A stretch of 64,000 nt of DNA. Origin: Pseudomonas matsuisoli (GTDB lineage: Bacteria; Pseudomonadota; Gammaproteobacteria; Pseudomonadales; Pseudomonadaceae). The position numbers and the translations under genes are program-made. Location: assembly GCF_014647635.1 (NCBI RefSeq), contig NZ_BMPO01000010.1:62001-126000 (forward strand), read 5' to 3'. Below, piece by piece: positions 42,545 through 50,602 of the stretch. The stretch's first letter is position 1, and each line of letters starts with the position of its first letter. The notes beneath the pieces were generated by a model. That model made no database searches and was not told where the DNA came from. It worked only from the letters and a program-made list of their open reading frames with translations.

Positions 42545-43993
42545 ATGCAATGGGAAACCGTGATAGGGCTGGAAATACACGCTCAGCTCAGCACTCAATC
42601 GAAGATTTTCTCCGCCAGCGCCACCACCTTCGGCGCCGAGCCGAACACCCAGGCCAGCCTGGTCGACCTCGGGATGCCGGGCACCCTGCCGGTGCTCAAC
42701 GAAGAAGCGGTACGCATGGCCTGCCAGTTCGGGTTGGCCATCGACGCGGATATTGCCGAGCGCAACGTCTTCGCCCGCAAGAACTACTTCTATCCGGACC
42801 TGCCGAAGGGCTACCAGACCAGCCAGATGGATCACCCCATCGTTGGTAAAGGCTTCCTCGACATCACCCTGGAAGACGGCACCGTCAAGCGCATCGGCAT
42901 CACTCGCGCGCACCTGGAAGAAGATGCCGGTAAGAGCCTGCACGAAGACTTCCATGGCATGAGCGGCATCGACCTGAACCGCGCCGGCACACCGCTGCTG
43001 GAAATCGTCTCCGAGCCAGATATCCGCTCCGCCAAGGAAGCGGTGGCCTACGTCAAAGCGATCCACGCCCTGGTGCGCTATCTCGGCATTTGCGACGGCA
43101 ACATGGCCGAAGGCTCGCTGCGTTGTGACTGCAACGTTTCCGTACGCCCGAAAGGTCAGGAAGCTTTCGGCACCCGAGCCGAGATCAAGAACGTCAACTC
43201 GTTCCGCTTCATCGAGAAAGCAATCAACCACGAAGTGCAGCGTCAGATTGAGCTGATCGAAGACGGCGGCAAGGTGGTGCAGGAAACCCGCCTGTACGAT
43301 CCGAACAAGGATCAGACCCGCTCCATGCGCAGCAAGGAAGAAGCCAACGACTACCGTTACTTCCCCTGCCCCGACCTGCTGCCTGTGGTGATCGAGCAGA
43401 GCTTCCTCGACGACCTACGCAGTAAGCTGCCAGAGCTGCCACCGCAAAAGCGCGAGCGCTTCGAGAGCCAGTTCGGTCTTTCCACCTATGACGCCAGCGT
43501 GCTCTCGGCGAGCCGCGAGCTGGCCGACTACTTCGAGGCCGTCGAGAAGACCTGCGGCGACGCCAAGCTGTCCGCCAACTGGGTGATGGGCGAGCTGTCC
43601 AGCCTGCTCAACAAGGAAGGCCTGGAGATCGAGCAGTCCCCCGTATCCGCCGAACAACTGGGCGGCATGATCCTGCGCATCAAGGACAACACCATCAGCG
43701 GCAAGATCGCCAAGATGGTCTTCGAAGCCCTGGCCGCCGGCGAAGGCTCGAGCGCCGATGAAGTGATCGAGAAGAAGGGCCTCAAACAGGTCACCGACTC
43801 CGGTGCCATCGAGAAAATGCTCGACGAGGTCCTGGCCGCCAACGCAGAGCAGGTCGAGCAGTACCGCGCCAGCGACGAAGCCAAGCGCGGCAAGATGTTC
43901 GGCTTCTTCGTCGGCCAAGCCATGAAGGCATCCAAAGGCAAGGCCAACCCTGGCCAGGTCAACGAGCTGCTCAAGAAGAAGCTGGAAGGCTAG
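42545..43993 (+). CDS. gatB: Asp/Glu-tRNA amidotransferase subunit GatB
   Basis: This 482-residue subunit phosphorylates the tRNA-bound acid and binds tRNA through its C-terminal YqeY-like tail. Family blocks are [13 protein letters not shown] at the start, [26 protein letters not shown] (zinc/active region) and a C-terminal [17 protein letters not shown]. It lies 11 bp after gatA. The 306 bp after it hold a REP doublet and no gene. Confidence 0.97.
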   Translation: MQWETVIGLEIHAQLSTQSKIFSASATTFGAEPNTQASLVDLGMPGTLPVLNEEAVRMACQFGLAIDADIAERNVFARKNYFYPDLPKGYQTSQMDHPIVGKGFLDITLEDGTVKRIGITRAHLEEDAGKSLHEDFHGMSGIDLNRAGTPLLEIVSEPDIRSAKEAVAYVKAIHALVRYLGICDGNMAEGSLRCDCNVSVRPKGQEAFGTRAEIKNVNSFRFIEKAINHEVQRQIELIEDGGKVVQETRLYDPNKDQTRSMRSKEEANDYRYFPCPDLLPVVIEQSFLDDLRSKLPELPPQKRERFESQFGLSTYDASVLSASRELADYFEAVEKTCGDAKLSANWVMGELSSLLNKEGLEIEQSPVSAEQLGGMILRIKDNTISGKIAKMVFEALAAGEGSSADEVIEKKGLKQVTDSGAIEKMLDEVLAANAEQVEQYRASDEAKRGKMFGFFVGQAMKASKGKANPGQVNELLKKKLEG

Positions 43994-44070
43994 ATGACGC
44001 GATCCCGGAACAGCGCCGCTCGAAGCCATGACGCTCTTCCCTCAGCTTGAGGTTGTGGCGCTTTTTACTC

Positions 44071-44158
44071 GTGGGAGCGGGCCATGCCCGCGAAAGATGG
44101 CATTCGGGTGAAGCGGTGCCGGGTTTGAGTACGCTTCGCGGGCGTGGCCCGCTCCCAC
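44071..44158. repeat. REP-type inverted pair (class A) after gatB
   Basis: GTGGGAGCGGGCCATGCCCG... (44071-44094) recurs inverted as TTCGCGGGCGTGGCCCGCTC... (44135-44158). Together they form a BIME-like doublet typical of Pseudomonas REP elements. Single or diverged copies of the same class occur at 45811 and 52277. Confidence 0.85.
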
Positions 44159-44299
44159 AATAGGCGTTGATCCTTGCTCAAGACACTGGGGTTTAATTAA
44201 TAAAAGATCTTCGACAGGTTCTTAGGCAATTACGCCCCATCTAAACGCGAACCGGCCGCTTCGCTTGCGGTCGATAAGCGACTCTCCGCCACAAGACAG

Positions 44300-44683
44300 A
44301 TGCATATGCCCAAGTTCATCGCGCTGCTATTCATCCTCTTGCTTGCAGGTTGCGCCAGCCAACCCTCCGGCACCATCGATCCACATGGCTACAAGGCGGA
44401 CGGAAAAGCCTCTTGGTACGGCAGCGCGCACCATGGCAAGCGGACCGCCAGCGGTGAACGCTTCGACCAAAACGCACTGACCGCAGCCCACCGAAACCTT
44501 CCGTTCGGGACGCTGGTTCGCGTCACCAACCTGTCGAACGACCGTAGCGTGGTATTACGTATCAATGATCGCGGCCCTTTTACGCGCAGTCGCATCATCG
44601 ATGTGTCCCGTAAGGCCGCCGTAGCCCTCGACATGGTTCGAAGCGGTACGGCGAAGGTTCGCGTGGAAGCCCTTGAGCGCTGA
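44300..44683 (+). CDS. Short RlpA-like double-psi beta-barrel lipoprotein
   Basis: This 127-residue lipoprotein has lipobox LLLAGC and one RlpA-like DPBB domain: GKASWYGSAHHGKRTASGE, LPFGTLVRVTNLSNDRSV, and RINDRGPFTRSRIIDVS with the conserved Asp. Full RlpA is a septal lytic transglycosylase specific for naked glycan and also has a C-terminal SPOR domain; this protein ends right after the barrel. It is therefore a mini-RlpA whose activity is unproven. An in-frame ATG at 44306 is an alternative start. It ends 10 bp before the exchanger gene. Confidence 0.85.
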   Translation: MHMPKFIALLFILLLAGCASQPSGTIDPHGYKADGKASWYGSAHHGKRTASGERFDQNALTAAHRNLPFGTLVRVTNLSNDRSVVLRINDRGPFTRSRIIDVSRKAAVALDMVRSGTAKVRVEALER

Positions 44684-44693
44684 GAACGCCTGA

Positions 44694-45803
44694 ATGTCAT
44701 CGCTGATACTGAGCATGAGCCCGTCCGTATACGTCTACCTGGGCCTCGGCTTGCTGCTCATGACCTTGGGCGCGCATGCCGTGATTCGCGGGCTTATTCG
44801 GCTGACCAGCCGTGGAGGCGGCAATGCGGTCGCTGCCGGGCTTATCGTGTTGATCGTTCTGGCAATGCCTGACACCGCTGTCAGCCTGAAAGCTACCGGA
44901 GACGGCCTGGGCGACCTGGCCATTGGTAGCGTCGTCGGTAGCGGTATCGCCAACCTCTTCCTGCTGCTGGGCGTTGCGGCAGTATTACTTCCCTTACGTG
45001 CCTCGAGTTTCGTCGTGAAACAGACGATGCCGGCATTTGCAGCCGCCATCATTCTCGTCTGGCTCCTCGCAGAGGACGGCACACTAACGGGTGTCGACGG
45101 TGGTCTGCTGTTAGCCGCATTCACGGCGTACTGCCTGTGGCTCGCGAGGTCGCACGGGCAGTTCTTTGAGGACCTACATCGCCTCACCCAGGCGCGCGTT
45201 ACTCGTGGGAATTGGTCGTTTCTGCCCGTCTCGATCGAAATCACGGCCACGCTGGCGGGAATTGCGCTACTGATCGCCGGAGCCGAGGCCCTGACAAAAG
45301 GCGCTGTGGAGCTTGCCCGCGAGCTTGGCCTTTCCGACCTCGTCGTTGGCCTCACGGCCACTGCAGGTGGTACGGCACTCCCCGAACTGCTTGTCTGTAT
45401 CGTCGCCGCACTCCGAGGCCGACCGCAGATTGCAATAGGCCTGCTGATCGCGAGCGGCATGATCAATCTGCTGTTTGTACTGGGTTTGTCGGTGCTGATC
45501 GCACCGGGCGAGCTATCCGTCTCACCGAACGCGCTTTCGTTCGATATCCCTACCGTTCTGTTCGCAGGCGCCGTGGTCATGCTTCTGCTGGCGGGGAACA
45601 GAATCATTGGGCGAGTGGGAGGGCTGATTCTGTTGGGGTACTACGGAATTTATGTGCTGTATCTGGCGCTGTTTTCCGCCGGGATGCCGCAGTTCGAGGC
45701 GTATCGGCATGCGGTGGTCTGGTATGTCGTGCCGGGTTCGCTGGTCGTATTGAGCGCATGGGCTGTTTGGCGTGCCCGGCGGGTTGCGTCTCTCAACGTT
45801 TAG
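44694..45803 (+). CDS. CaCA superfamily sodium/calcium exchanger-like protein with atypical alpha repeats
   Basis: This 369-residue protein has about ten hydrophobic helices in two halves, each with a CaCA alpha repeat. Repeat 1 (about 55-95) reads LAMPDTAVSL with Asp60 where the family has Glu, then GSGIANLFLLLG. Repeat 2 (about 222-265) reads GGTALPELLV with Glu231, then ASGMINLLFVLG. In canonical members the latter segments read GSNxxN, so the first Asn is Gly in both repeats (Gly84, Gly255). Transport specificity may therefore differ. It probably shares a transcript with the RlpA-like gene. Confidence 0.82.
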   Translation: MSSLILSMSPSVYVYLGLGLLLMTLGAHAVIRGLIRLTSRGGGNAVAAGLIVLIVLAMPDTAVSLKATGDGLGDLAIGSVVGSGIANLFLLLGVAAVLLPLRASSFVVKQTMPAFAAAIILVWLLAEDGTLTGVDGGLLLAAFTAYCLWLARSHGQFFEDLHRLTQARVTRGNWSFLPVSIEITATLAGIALLIAGAEALTKGAVELARELGLSDLVVGLTATAGGTALPELLVCIVAALRGRPQIAIGLLIASGMINLLFVLGLSVLIAPGELSVSPNALSFDIPTVLFAGAVVMLLLAGNRIIGRVGGLILLGYYGIYVLYLALFSAGMPQFEAYRHAVVWYVVPGSLVVLSAWAVWRARRVASLNV

Positions 45804-45810
45804 CGTCCTT

Positions 45811-45915
45811 GTGGGAGCGAGCCATGCTCGCGAAAGCGATTCTAATCGCGGCGACTATGTTGATTCTGCCTGCGTAATTCGCGGGCAACCGGAGCGCCGG
45901 CCGGCCAGCTCCTAC
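45811..45915. repeat. Diverged REP doublet between exchanger gene and DUF4174 gene
   Basis: GTGGGAGCGAGCCATGCTCG... at 45811-45834 is a class A REP. A partly inverted copy starts at TTCGCGGG (45878) and ends CAGCTCCTAC (45915) with a diverged middle. It occupies the gap between two convergent genes. Confidence 0.65.
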
Positions 45916-46001
45916 AAAAGATTGCGTCTGCCGCAAGACAGCGCCACCCCGATGGCGAGACAAAGCTATCGCGCTGAATCCATCGAGACAGTGGCTATTG
46001 A

Positions 46002-46424
46002 TCACTGCCGCATCGGCATCTGATCGATCGTCGCAAAGATTTCTTTCGGCTCCAACGAGCCCTCCTGCCGCACCTTTACTCCGCCATCTTTACCCACCAG
46101 GAAAACCGTAGCCGGCCCTTCGGCTTTGGCGTCTAGCGCTCCCAGTAGAGCATCCGCCTGCTCCGGCGTGAGAGGCTCGTCGTTACGCGTTGCGCGACCA
46201 TCCACGACACGGTACAGGACCATCTCGCGCTCGATGAATGCCTCGCGATTCTCAGGCGACTGCAACGAATCGTTGAGCGCTTTCAGGACGGGGTCTTCAG
46301 GAGAAGGAACGACGATGACCAATGGTCTTGTCTTCCAATGTTCAGCGTCGAGTGGGTTGACACTTTCGGCGTTGGCCGTCGCCGCGAAGGCCACACCTAA
46401 CACGGCGAACAGGAACGACTTCAT
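46002..46424 (-). CDS. DUF4174 family exported protein
   Basis: This 140-residue protein has a signal peptide (FLFAVLGVAFAATANA, cut near residue 19) and a thioredoxin-fold-like DUF4174 domain: WKTRPLVIVVPSPEDP, REMVLYRVVDG, and ATVFLVGKDGGVKVRQEG. The usual redox CxxC is absent, so it is not a classical thioredoxin. Function is unknown. It is a single gene on the minus strand. Confidence 0.75.
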   Translation of the reverse strand: MKSFLFAVLGVAFAATANAESVNPLDAEHWKTRPLVIVVPSPEDPVLKALNDSLQSPENREAFIEREMVLYRVVDGRATRNDEPLTPEQADALLGALDAKAEGPATVFLVGKDGGVKVRQEGSLEPKEIFATIDQMPMRQ

Positions 46425-46536
46425 AGATAGCTCTCCGGCTGCACTCTCTTATTGAGTGACTTGCCGGATTTGCGCTTGGTTCTCGGAAATAGCCACACGG
46501 ATGTTGCTTGGCGTTACCAAGCACACGCTACCCGCG

Positions 46537-47478
46537 TCAGATCCACTCGCCCCACTGCAGCACGATGATGCCGATGTTGGTCGTCAGCACCGCCATGAGC
46601 GTGGTGACCACGATGATCGCCGCCGCAAGTTCGTCATTCCCGTTGTAAGCACGCGTCATGACGTAACTGGCCGCGGCTGTCGGCGCACCAAAATACAGGA
46701 ACAACACGCCCAAGTCCGCGCCACGAAAGCCCAACAACCAGGCGATGAACGTAAAGATGATCGGCATCCAGACCATCTTCACCAAGCTCGCTTCCAGCGC
46801 GACGCCGCTGCTCTTACGTAAGGAGGCGAGCGAAAGGGTGCCGCCAATGCAAATCAGCGCCAATGGCAGCGTGAGCTGAGCGAAATAGTGGCCAGAGGTC
46901 AGCATCCAGGCCGGAATGGGGATTTGGAACGCCGCAAATGGAATCGCGGCGACGACGCCGATGATAAGAGGATTGCTGACGATACTCTTGAGCAGACTCC
47001 ATGGATCCGCCTTCGCCGTCGGGCTGTAGACCGCGAGCACGATGGCCGACAGGCTATTGTAGAAGATGATGACCGCTCCCGCCAGGATGCTCCCCAACGA
47101 GAGGCCATACGAGCCATACATGCTCGTGGCGAGGGCTAGGCCGATAATGCCGTTGTTGCCACGAAAAGACCCTTGGGCAAACACGCCACGATCCGCATAG
47201 GGGCACCGCCAGATCGCCCACGCCCAGGACAAGAAGAAGCCCAGCACCGATGCAATGGCAAAATAGATCAGAACGCCTGGCTGAAGCCCCGCATCGATGT
47301 CGACCTCAACGATGCCGAGAAACAACAGCGTCGGCATCGTCCCGTTGAAAACCAATTTCGATGCCGTATTGATGAAGGTCGTGTCGATTGCGCCAATCCG
47401 CTTGAGCAGCACGCCGATGAACAACATGGAGAATACTGGCGCGGTGATCGCTAGGGTTTGGCTAAGAATGGTGTACAT
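46537..47478 (-). CDS. AEC family transporter (auxin efflux carrier-like)
   Basis: This 313-residue protein has ten predicted transmembrane helices in two five-helix halves. It begins ITAPVFSMLFIGVLLKRIG and contains QGSFRGNNGIIGLALA, the AEC family signature. Bacterial AEC proteins export or import small organic acids such as malate or malonate, but no operon partner suggests a substrate here. Confidence 0.86.
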   Translation of the reverse strand: MYTILSQTLAITAPVFSMLFIGVLLKRIGAIDTTFINTASKLVFNGTMPTLLFLGIVEVDIDAGLQPGVLIYFAIASVLGFFLSWAWAIWRCPYADRGVFAQGSFRGNNGIIGLALATSMYGSYGLSLGSILAGAVIIFYNSLSAIVLAVYSPTAKADPWSLLKSIVSNPLIIGVVAAIPFAAFQIPIPAWMLTSGHYFAQLTLPLALICIGGTLSLASLRKSSGVALEASLVKMVWMPIIFTFIAWLLGFRGADLGVLFLYFGAPTAAASYVMTRAYNGNDELAAAIIVVTTLMAVLTTNIGIIVLQWGEWI

Positions 47479-47576
47479 GGGCGCACGATCATGAGCTGAA
47501 AGAAGTCCTGTGACGGCTCAGCCAGGAGAGCCGACACACGAAGTAACGACCACTCATCGCTTCTGGTCTCCGTCAA

Positions 47577-48137
47577 TCAGCGACGTACGGGTCGCTTCTG
47601 CAACTTGCGCTGAAGGGTACGACGATGCATGCCCAGGGCCCGGGCCGTGGCGGAGATGTTGCCGTCATGCTCGGTCAGTACGCGCTGGATGTGCTCCCAC
47701 TGCAACCGGTCCACCGACATCGGGTTATCCGGCACCAGCGTGTCCAGATCGGCATGCTCGGAAAGGAGCGCCGTCAGCACATCGTCAGCGTCGGCGGGCT
47801 TGCAGAGATAGTTACGCGCGCCACGCTTGATCGCTTCCACGGCGGTGGCGATGCTCGAATAGCCGGTAAGAATCACCACCCGCATTTCAGCATCGAGCTC
47901 GAGAAGACGCGGCAACAACACCAATCCCGAGTCCCCCTCCATCTTCAGATCGAGGACTGCATATTCCGGTAGATCCTGGCTGGCGACTGCCAAGCCTTCC
48001 TCAGCCGAACCCGCGGTGCTGACGCGAAAGCCACGCCGAGACATGGCCCGCGCCATCACCCGCGTGAAGGTCGGATCATCGTCTACCAGCAAGAGATGCG
48101 GTTGCTCCTCGCCTTCGACCAGTTGTTCTTCAGTCAT
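47577..48137 (-). CDS. roxR: Redox response regulator RoxR (RegA/PrrA family)
   Basis: This 186-residue regulator has a receiver domain (about 13-125) with phospho-acceptor Asp63 in AVLDLKMEGDSGL and the Thr/Lys pair in ILTGYSS and YLCKPA. A Fis-type HTH closes the protein with GNISATARALGMHRRTLQRK, which is nearly invariant in RegA/PrrA/RoxR. It responds to respiratory redox state and controls terminal oxidases, including the cyanide-insensitive one in P. aeruginosa. The start overlaps the roxS stop (ATGA). Confidence 0.95.
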   Translation of the reverse strand: MTEEQLVEGEEQPHLLLVDDDPTFTRVMARAMSRRGFRVSTAGSAEEGLAVASQDLPEYAVLDLKMEGDSGLVLLPRLLELDAEMRVVILTGYSSIATAVEAIKRGARNYLCKPADADDVLTALLSEHADLDTLVPDNPMSVDRLQWEHIQRVLTEHDGNISATARALGMHRRTLQRKLQKRPVRR

Positions 48138-49405
48138 AGCCCTTCTCCCGACGCCTGGCGCGGCAACCGTAGCTCGGTCAATGTTCCGCCACCCTGTTGG
48201 TTATAGAGTTTCACCGATCCGCCCGCCCGCGTCACGCTGGCCTGGCTTAGAAACAGGCCGAGGCCGAAGCCTTTGCCGTTGCTGCCCTTCGTGGTGATGA
48301 AGGGTTTACCGATCTGATCCGCGATATGCAGCGGAACGCCGCTACCGTTATCGCGAATACGGACGACCATGCCTTCCTCGCTCCAATCGATCTCGACGTC
48401 GAGATCCGTCGGGCAGGCATCGGCAGCGTTATTCAACAGATTCAACAGCGCCTGACTCAGATCCGGCGGAGGCACCAGCTGTGGCGGTTCGCCCTTGCCT
48501 TCGCACCGCTTGCGGTAGGTCACCTCCGGACGCATCAGATGCCAGCGTTCCAATACGGCGTGCACCCAATCGACCACGCTCTGCCGCTCCACAGCCTGCC
48601 GGCGCTCCGCTTCAGCCGCGCGAACCAGTTGCTGCAAGCTCTCCTTGCATTGCTTGACCTGCTCCTGGAGAACGGCCAAATCTTCCTGGAGGTGCGGGTC
48701 GGGATGATCTTCGCGAAGCTCCGCCAGCAGGACGCTCATGGTCGCCAACGGCGTACCGAGCTCATGCGCAGCGCCTGCGGCTTGCGTCGCCACGGCGAGC
48801 AATTGTTGATCCCGTAAGTCCGCTTCGCTACGCGCGGCACGCCGCAGTTCTTGGCGGCGGAGCTCTTCGGACATGCGCGCGGCGAAGAATGTGATCAGTG
48901 CAGCCGACAGCGCGAAACTCAGCCACATGCCATAGACGAACAGCGACTCGCGGCGAACGATGGTCGTGTCCAGCGGATGCGACCACATCACCAGCAGCGT
49001 GTAAGACGCCAGCGCCAATCCCGACAACGCCAACGTGAAGACCCACGGCAAGGTCGCGGCGGCGATCGTCAGCGGTACCAGGTAATAAGACACGAAGGGG
49101 TTCAGCGAACCGCCGGTGTAGTACAGCAGCACGCTGTGGATGACCAGATCGCACGCCAACTGCGCACCGTACTCCACTTCAGTGACCGGCCATGGGCCTC
49201 GCAGGCGAACGGCCGTGAGCGCACACAGCCCCAGCGATACGCAAAGTGTAATTGCCAGCGGCACCCACGGCAGATTAAGCAGGCCCGTGACATAGGCGAG
49301 CCCGACCGAGCCCGCCTGTGCCGCAAGCACGAGCAAGCGAATGAGGGTGAGCCGCCAAAGATTTTGATGGTTGGCGGACAGCAGAAGCGTAGGTGCGGCG
49401 GGCAT
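48134..49405 (-). CDS. roxS: Redox sensor histidine kinase RoxS (RegB/PrrB family)
   Basis: This 423-residue membrane kinase has six hydrophobic helices (about 18-175). The quinone-sensing loop motif GGSLNPF lies at 99-105. The H-box is GAAHELGTPLATM with phospho-His214, and the ATPase region contains LLNLLNNAADA and GKGFGLGLFLS. Cys253 lies 39 residues after the His, nearly the spacing of the redox Cys in RegB. The ATG at 49405 follows ACGGAGACGCC; the frame is open to 49570, but that stretch is not RegB-like. It pairs with roxR. Confidence 0.92.
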   Translation of the reverse strand: MPAAPTLLLSANHQNLWRLTLIRLLVLAAQAGSVGLAYVTGLLNLPWVPLAITLCVSLGLCALTAVRLRGPWPVTEVEYGAQLACDLVIHSVLLYYTGGSLNPFVSYYLVPLTIAAATLPWVFTLALSGLALASYTLLVMWSHPLDTTIVRRESLFVYGMWLSFALSAALITFFAARMSEELRRQELRRAARSEADLRDQQLLAVATQAAGAAHELGTPLATMSVLLAELREDHPDPHLQEDLAVLQEQVKQCKESLQQLVRAAEAERRQAVERQSVVDWVHAVLERWHLMRPEVTYRKRCEGKGEPPQLVPPPDLSQALLNLLNNAADACPTDLDVEIDWSEEGMVVRIRDNGSGVPLHIADQIGKPFITTKGSNGKGFGLGLFLSQASVTRAGGSVKLYNQQGGGTLTELRLPRQASGEGL

Positions 49406-49602
49406 GGCGTCTCCGTAGGGCTGCGCCAGTATAGCGAAGCCGCGGTCTGCCCTTGCCCCTTGCGGCAACCGGTCGCACTCTTCAAGCGAGCGCACACGTC
49501 CGAACAGAATGCGCTTGAGAAGGTCTTTCATGCACGCATCATCGACCGGTACCGTTTCGGCCGTCCACACGCGATGTTGTGACGTTCATAAAAGGAGAAG
49601 TC

Positions 49603-50304
49603 ATGTCAGCCGTTACCCGTCTTTCCGCAGCTGTTGCGCTCATCGGCACCATTGCCCTGCCCCTGGCCGCCGCTGCCGATGAACCCCGCTACAACCAGAT
49701 TTCGCTGCGCGCCGAGGTCAGCCAACAGGTTGCCCGCGACCGTATGGAAGTCACTCTGTACAGCGAAGCACAGGATAAGGATCCCGCCAAACTCGCAGCC
49801 CAGATTACTCAGACAATGAACGAGGCTCTGGCGACTGCGCGCAAAGCCAAGGACGTCAAAGTCAGCCTGGCGGGCCGTAGCAGCTACCCTGTCTATGAGG
49901 AAAAAGGCAAATCGATCATCGCCTGGCGCGAACGCGCTGAGCTGCGCCTGGAAGGCAGCGACTTCGCCGTATTGTCGAAACTCACGGGCGAGCTGTTGGG
50001 CGACCTGAGCATGGGCAACATGACATTCAGCGTGTCTGACCAGACCCGCAAGCAAAGCGAAGACGCACTCATCAAGCAAGCCGTGGATGCATTCAAGGCA
50101 CGCGCCCAAATCACGACCGAAGCCCTTGGCGGCAAAACCTACAAGCTGGTCAGCCTGAACCTGAACAGTTCGGGATACCAACCACCGATGCGCATGCAGG
50201 CCATGGCCAAATCCGCCCGCATGGACGCGACCCCCGAAATCGAAGCGGGCACCAGCGACGTCACCGTCAATGCGGATGGCGTGATCGAAGTCGAGATGCC
50301 CTAA
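49603..50304 (+). CDS. SIMPL-domain (DUF541) periplasmic protein
   Basis: This 233-residue protein has a signal peptide (SAAVALIGTIALPLAAAA, cut near residue 24) and one SIMPL domain: ISLRAEVSQQVARDRMEVTL, then WRERAELRLEGSDF, and a C-terminal SDVTVNADGVIEVEM. SIMPL proteins include E. coli YggE, linked to oxidative stress tolerance. The ATG at 49603 follows AAGGAGAAGTC. It is divergent from roxS and precedes the dipeptide island. Confidence 0.86.
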   Translation: MSAVTRLSAAVALIGTIALPLAAAADEPRYNQISLRAEVSQQVARDRMEVTLYSEAQDKDPAKLAAQITQTMNEALATARKAKDVKVSLAGRSSYPVYEEKGKSIIAWRERAELRLEGSDFAVLSKLTGELLGDLSMGNMTFSVSDQTRKQSEDALIKQAVDAFKARAQITTEALGGKTYKLVSLNLNSSGYQPPMRMQAMAKSARMDATPEIEAGTSDVTVNADGVIEVEMP

Positions 50305-50355
50305 AGTCTCGATCGAAAGGCCGACACCGTAGCGCCCCTTGAGCATGGGCAGGAT

Positions 50356-50459
50356 GGATCAGCGACCCAGTCGCGGAATCCACCGCTCACCTTGTCCAAG
50401 ACGTCGCGTCGGCCGGTCGAACTGCCAGGTAAACGGTGGAAGCCCTTCGGGATTCCACC
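50356..50459. repeat. Two GC-rich hairpin repeats (class D) before the first dppA
   Basis: Hairpin one: GGAT...GCGAC/GTCGC...ATCC at 50356-50381. Hairpin two: GGTGGAA (50435-50441) with TTCCACC (50453-50459). A near copy of hairpin two recurs in the same orientation at 52398-52426, so the dppA gene between is flanked by direct copies. The rest of the 298 bp gap shows no operator or clear promoter. Confidence 0.65.
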
Positions 50460-50602
50460 CGACGTCGGCAATCACACAACGCCTACCACGAACCCGCACT
50501 ACGCTAAAAAGTACGAGACAACGCTCAACCCGGCACACCCCCTGCATACATCGACAAGCCACCCTGGCTCATGACTACAACGACAACCGATAAGAGGTCG
50601 AA

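Noticed and set aside
41082-43993. Apparent codon-use difference of gatA/gatB from neighbours, suggesting transfer
   Set aside because: They look richer in CTG and GCC codons, but highly expressed translation genes show this normally, and gene order is ancestral. I could not compute codon indices.
44735-45607. Open frame of 290 codons opposite the exchanger gene
   Set aside because: Ser/Pro/Arg-rich translation with no membrane or catalytic pattern, unlike the clear membrane protein on the other strand.
49406-49570. A 55-codon upstream extension of roxS
   Set aside because: No similarity to RegB/RoxS; the ATG at 49405 has a good ribosome site. A TATACT -10-like box inside the extension also suggests it is promoter DNA.
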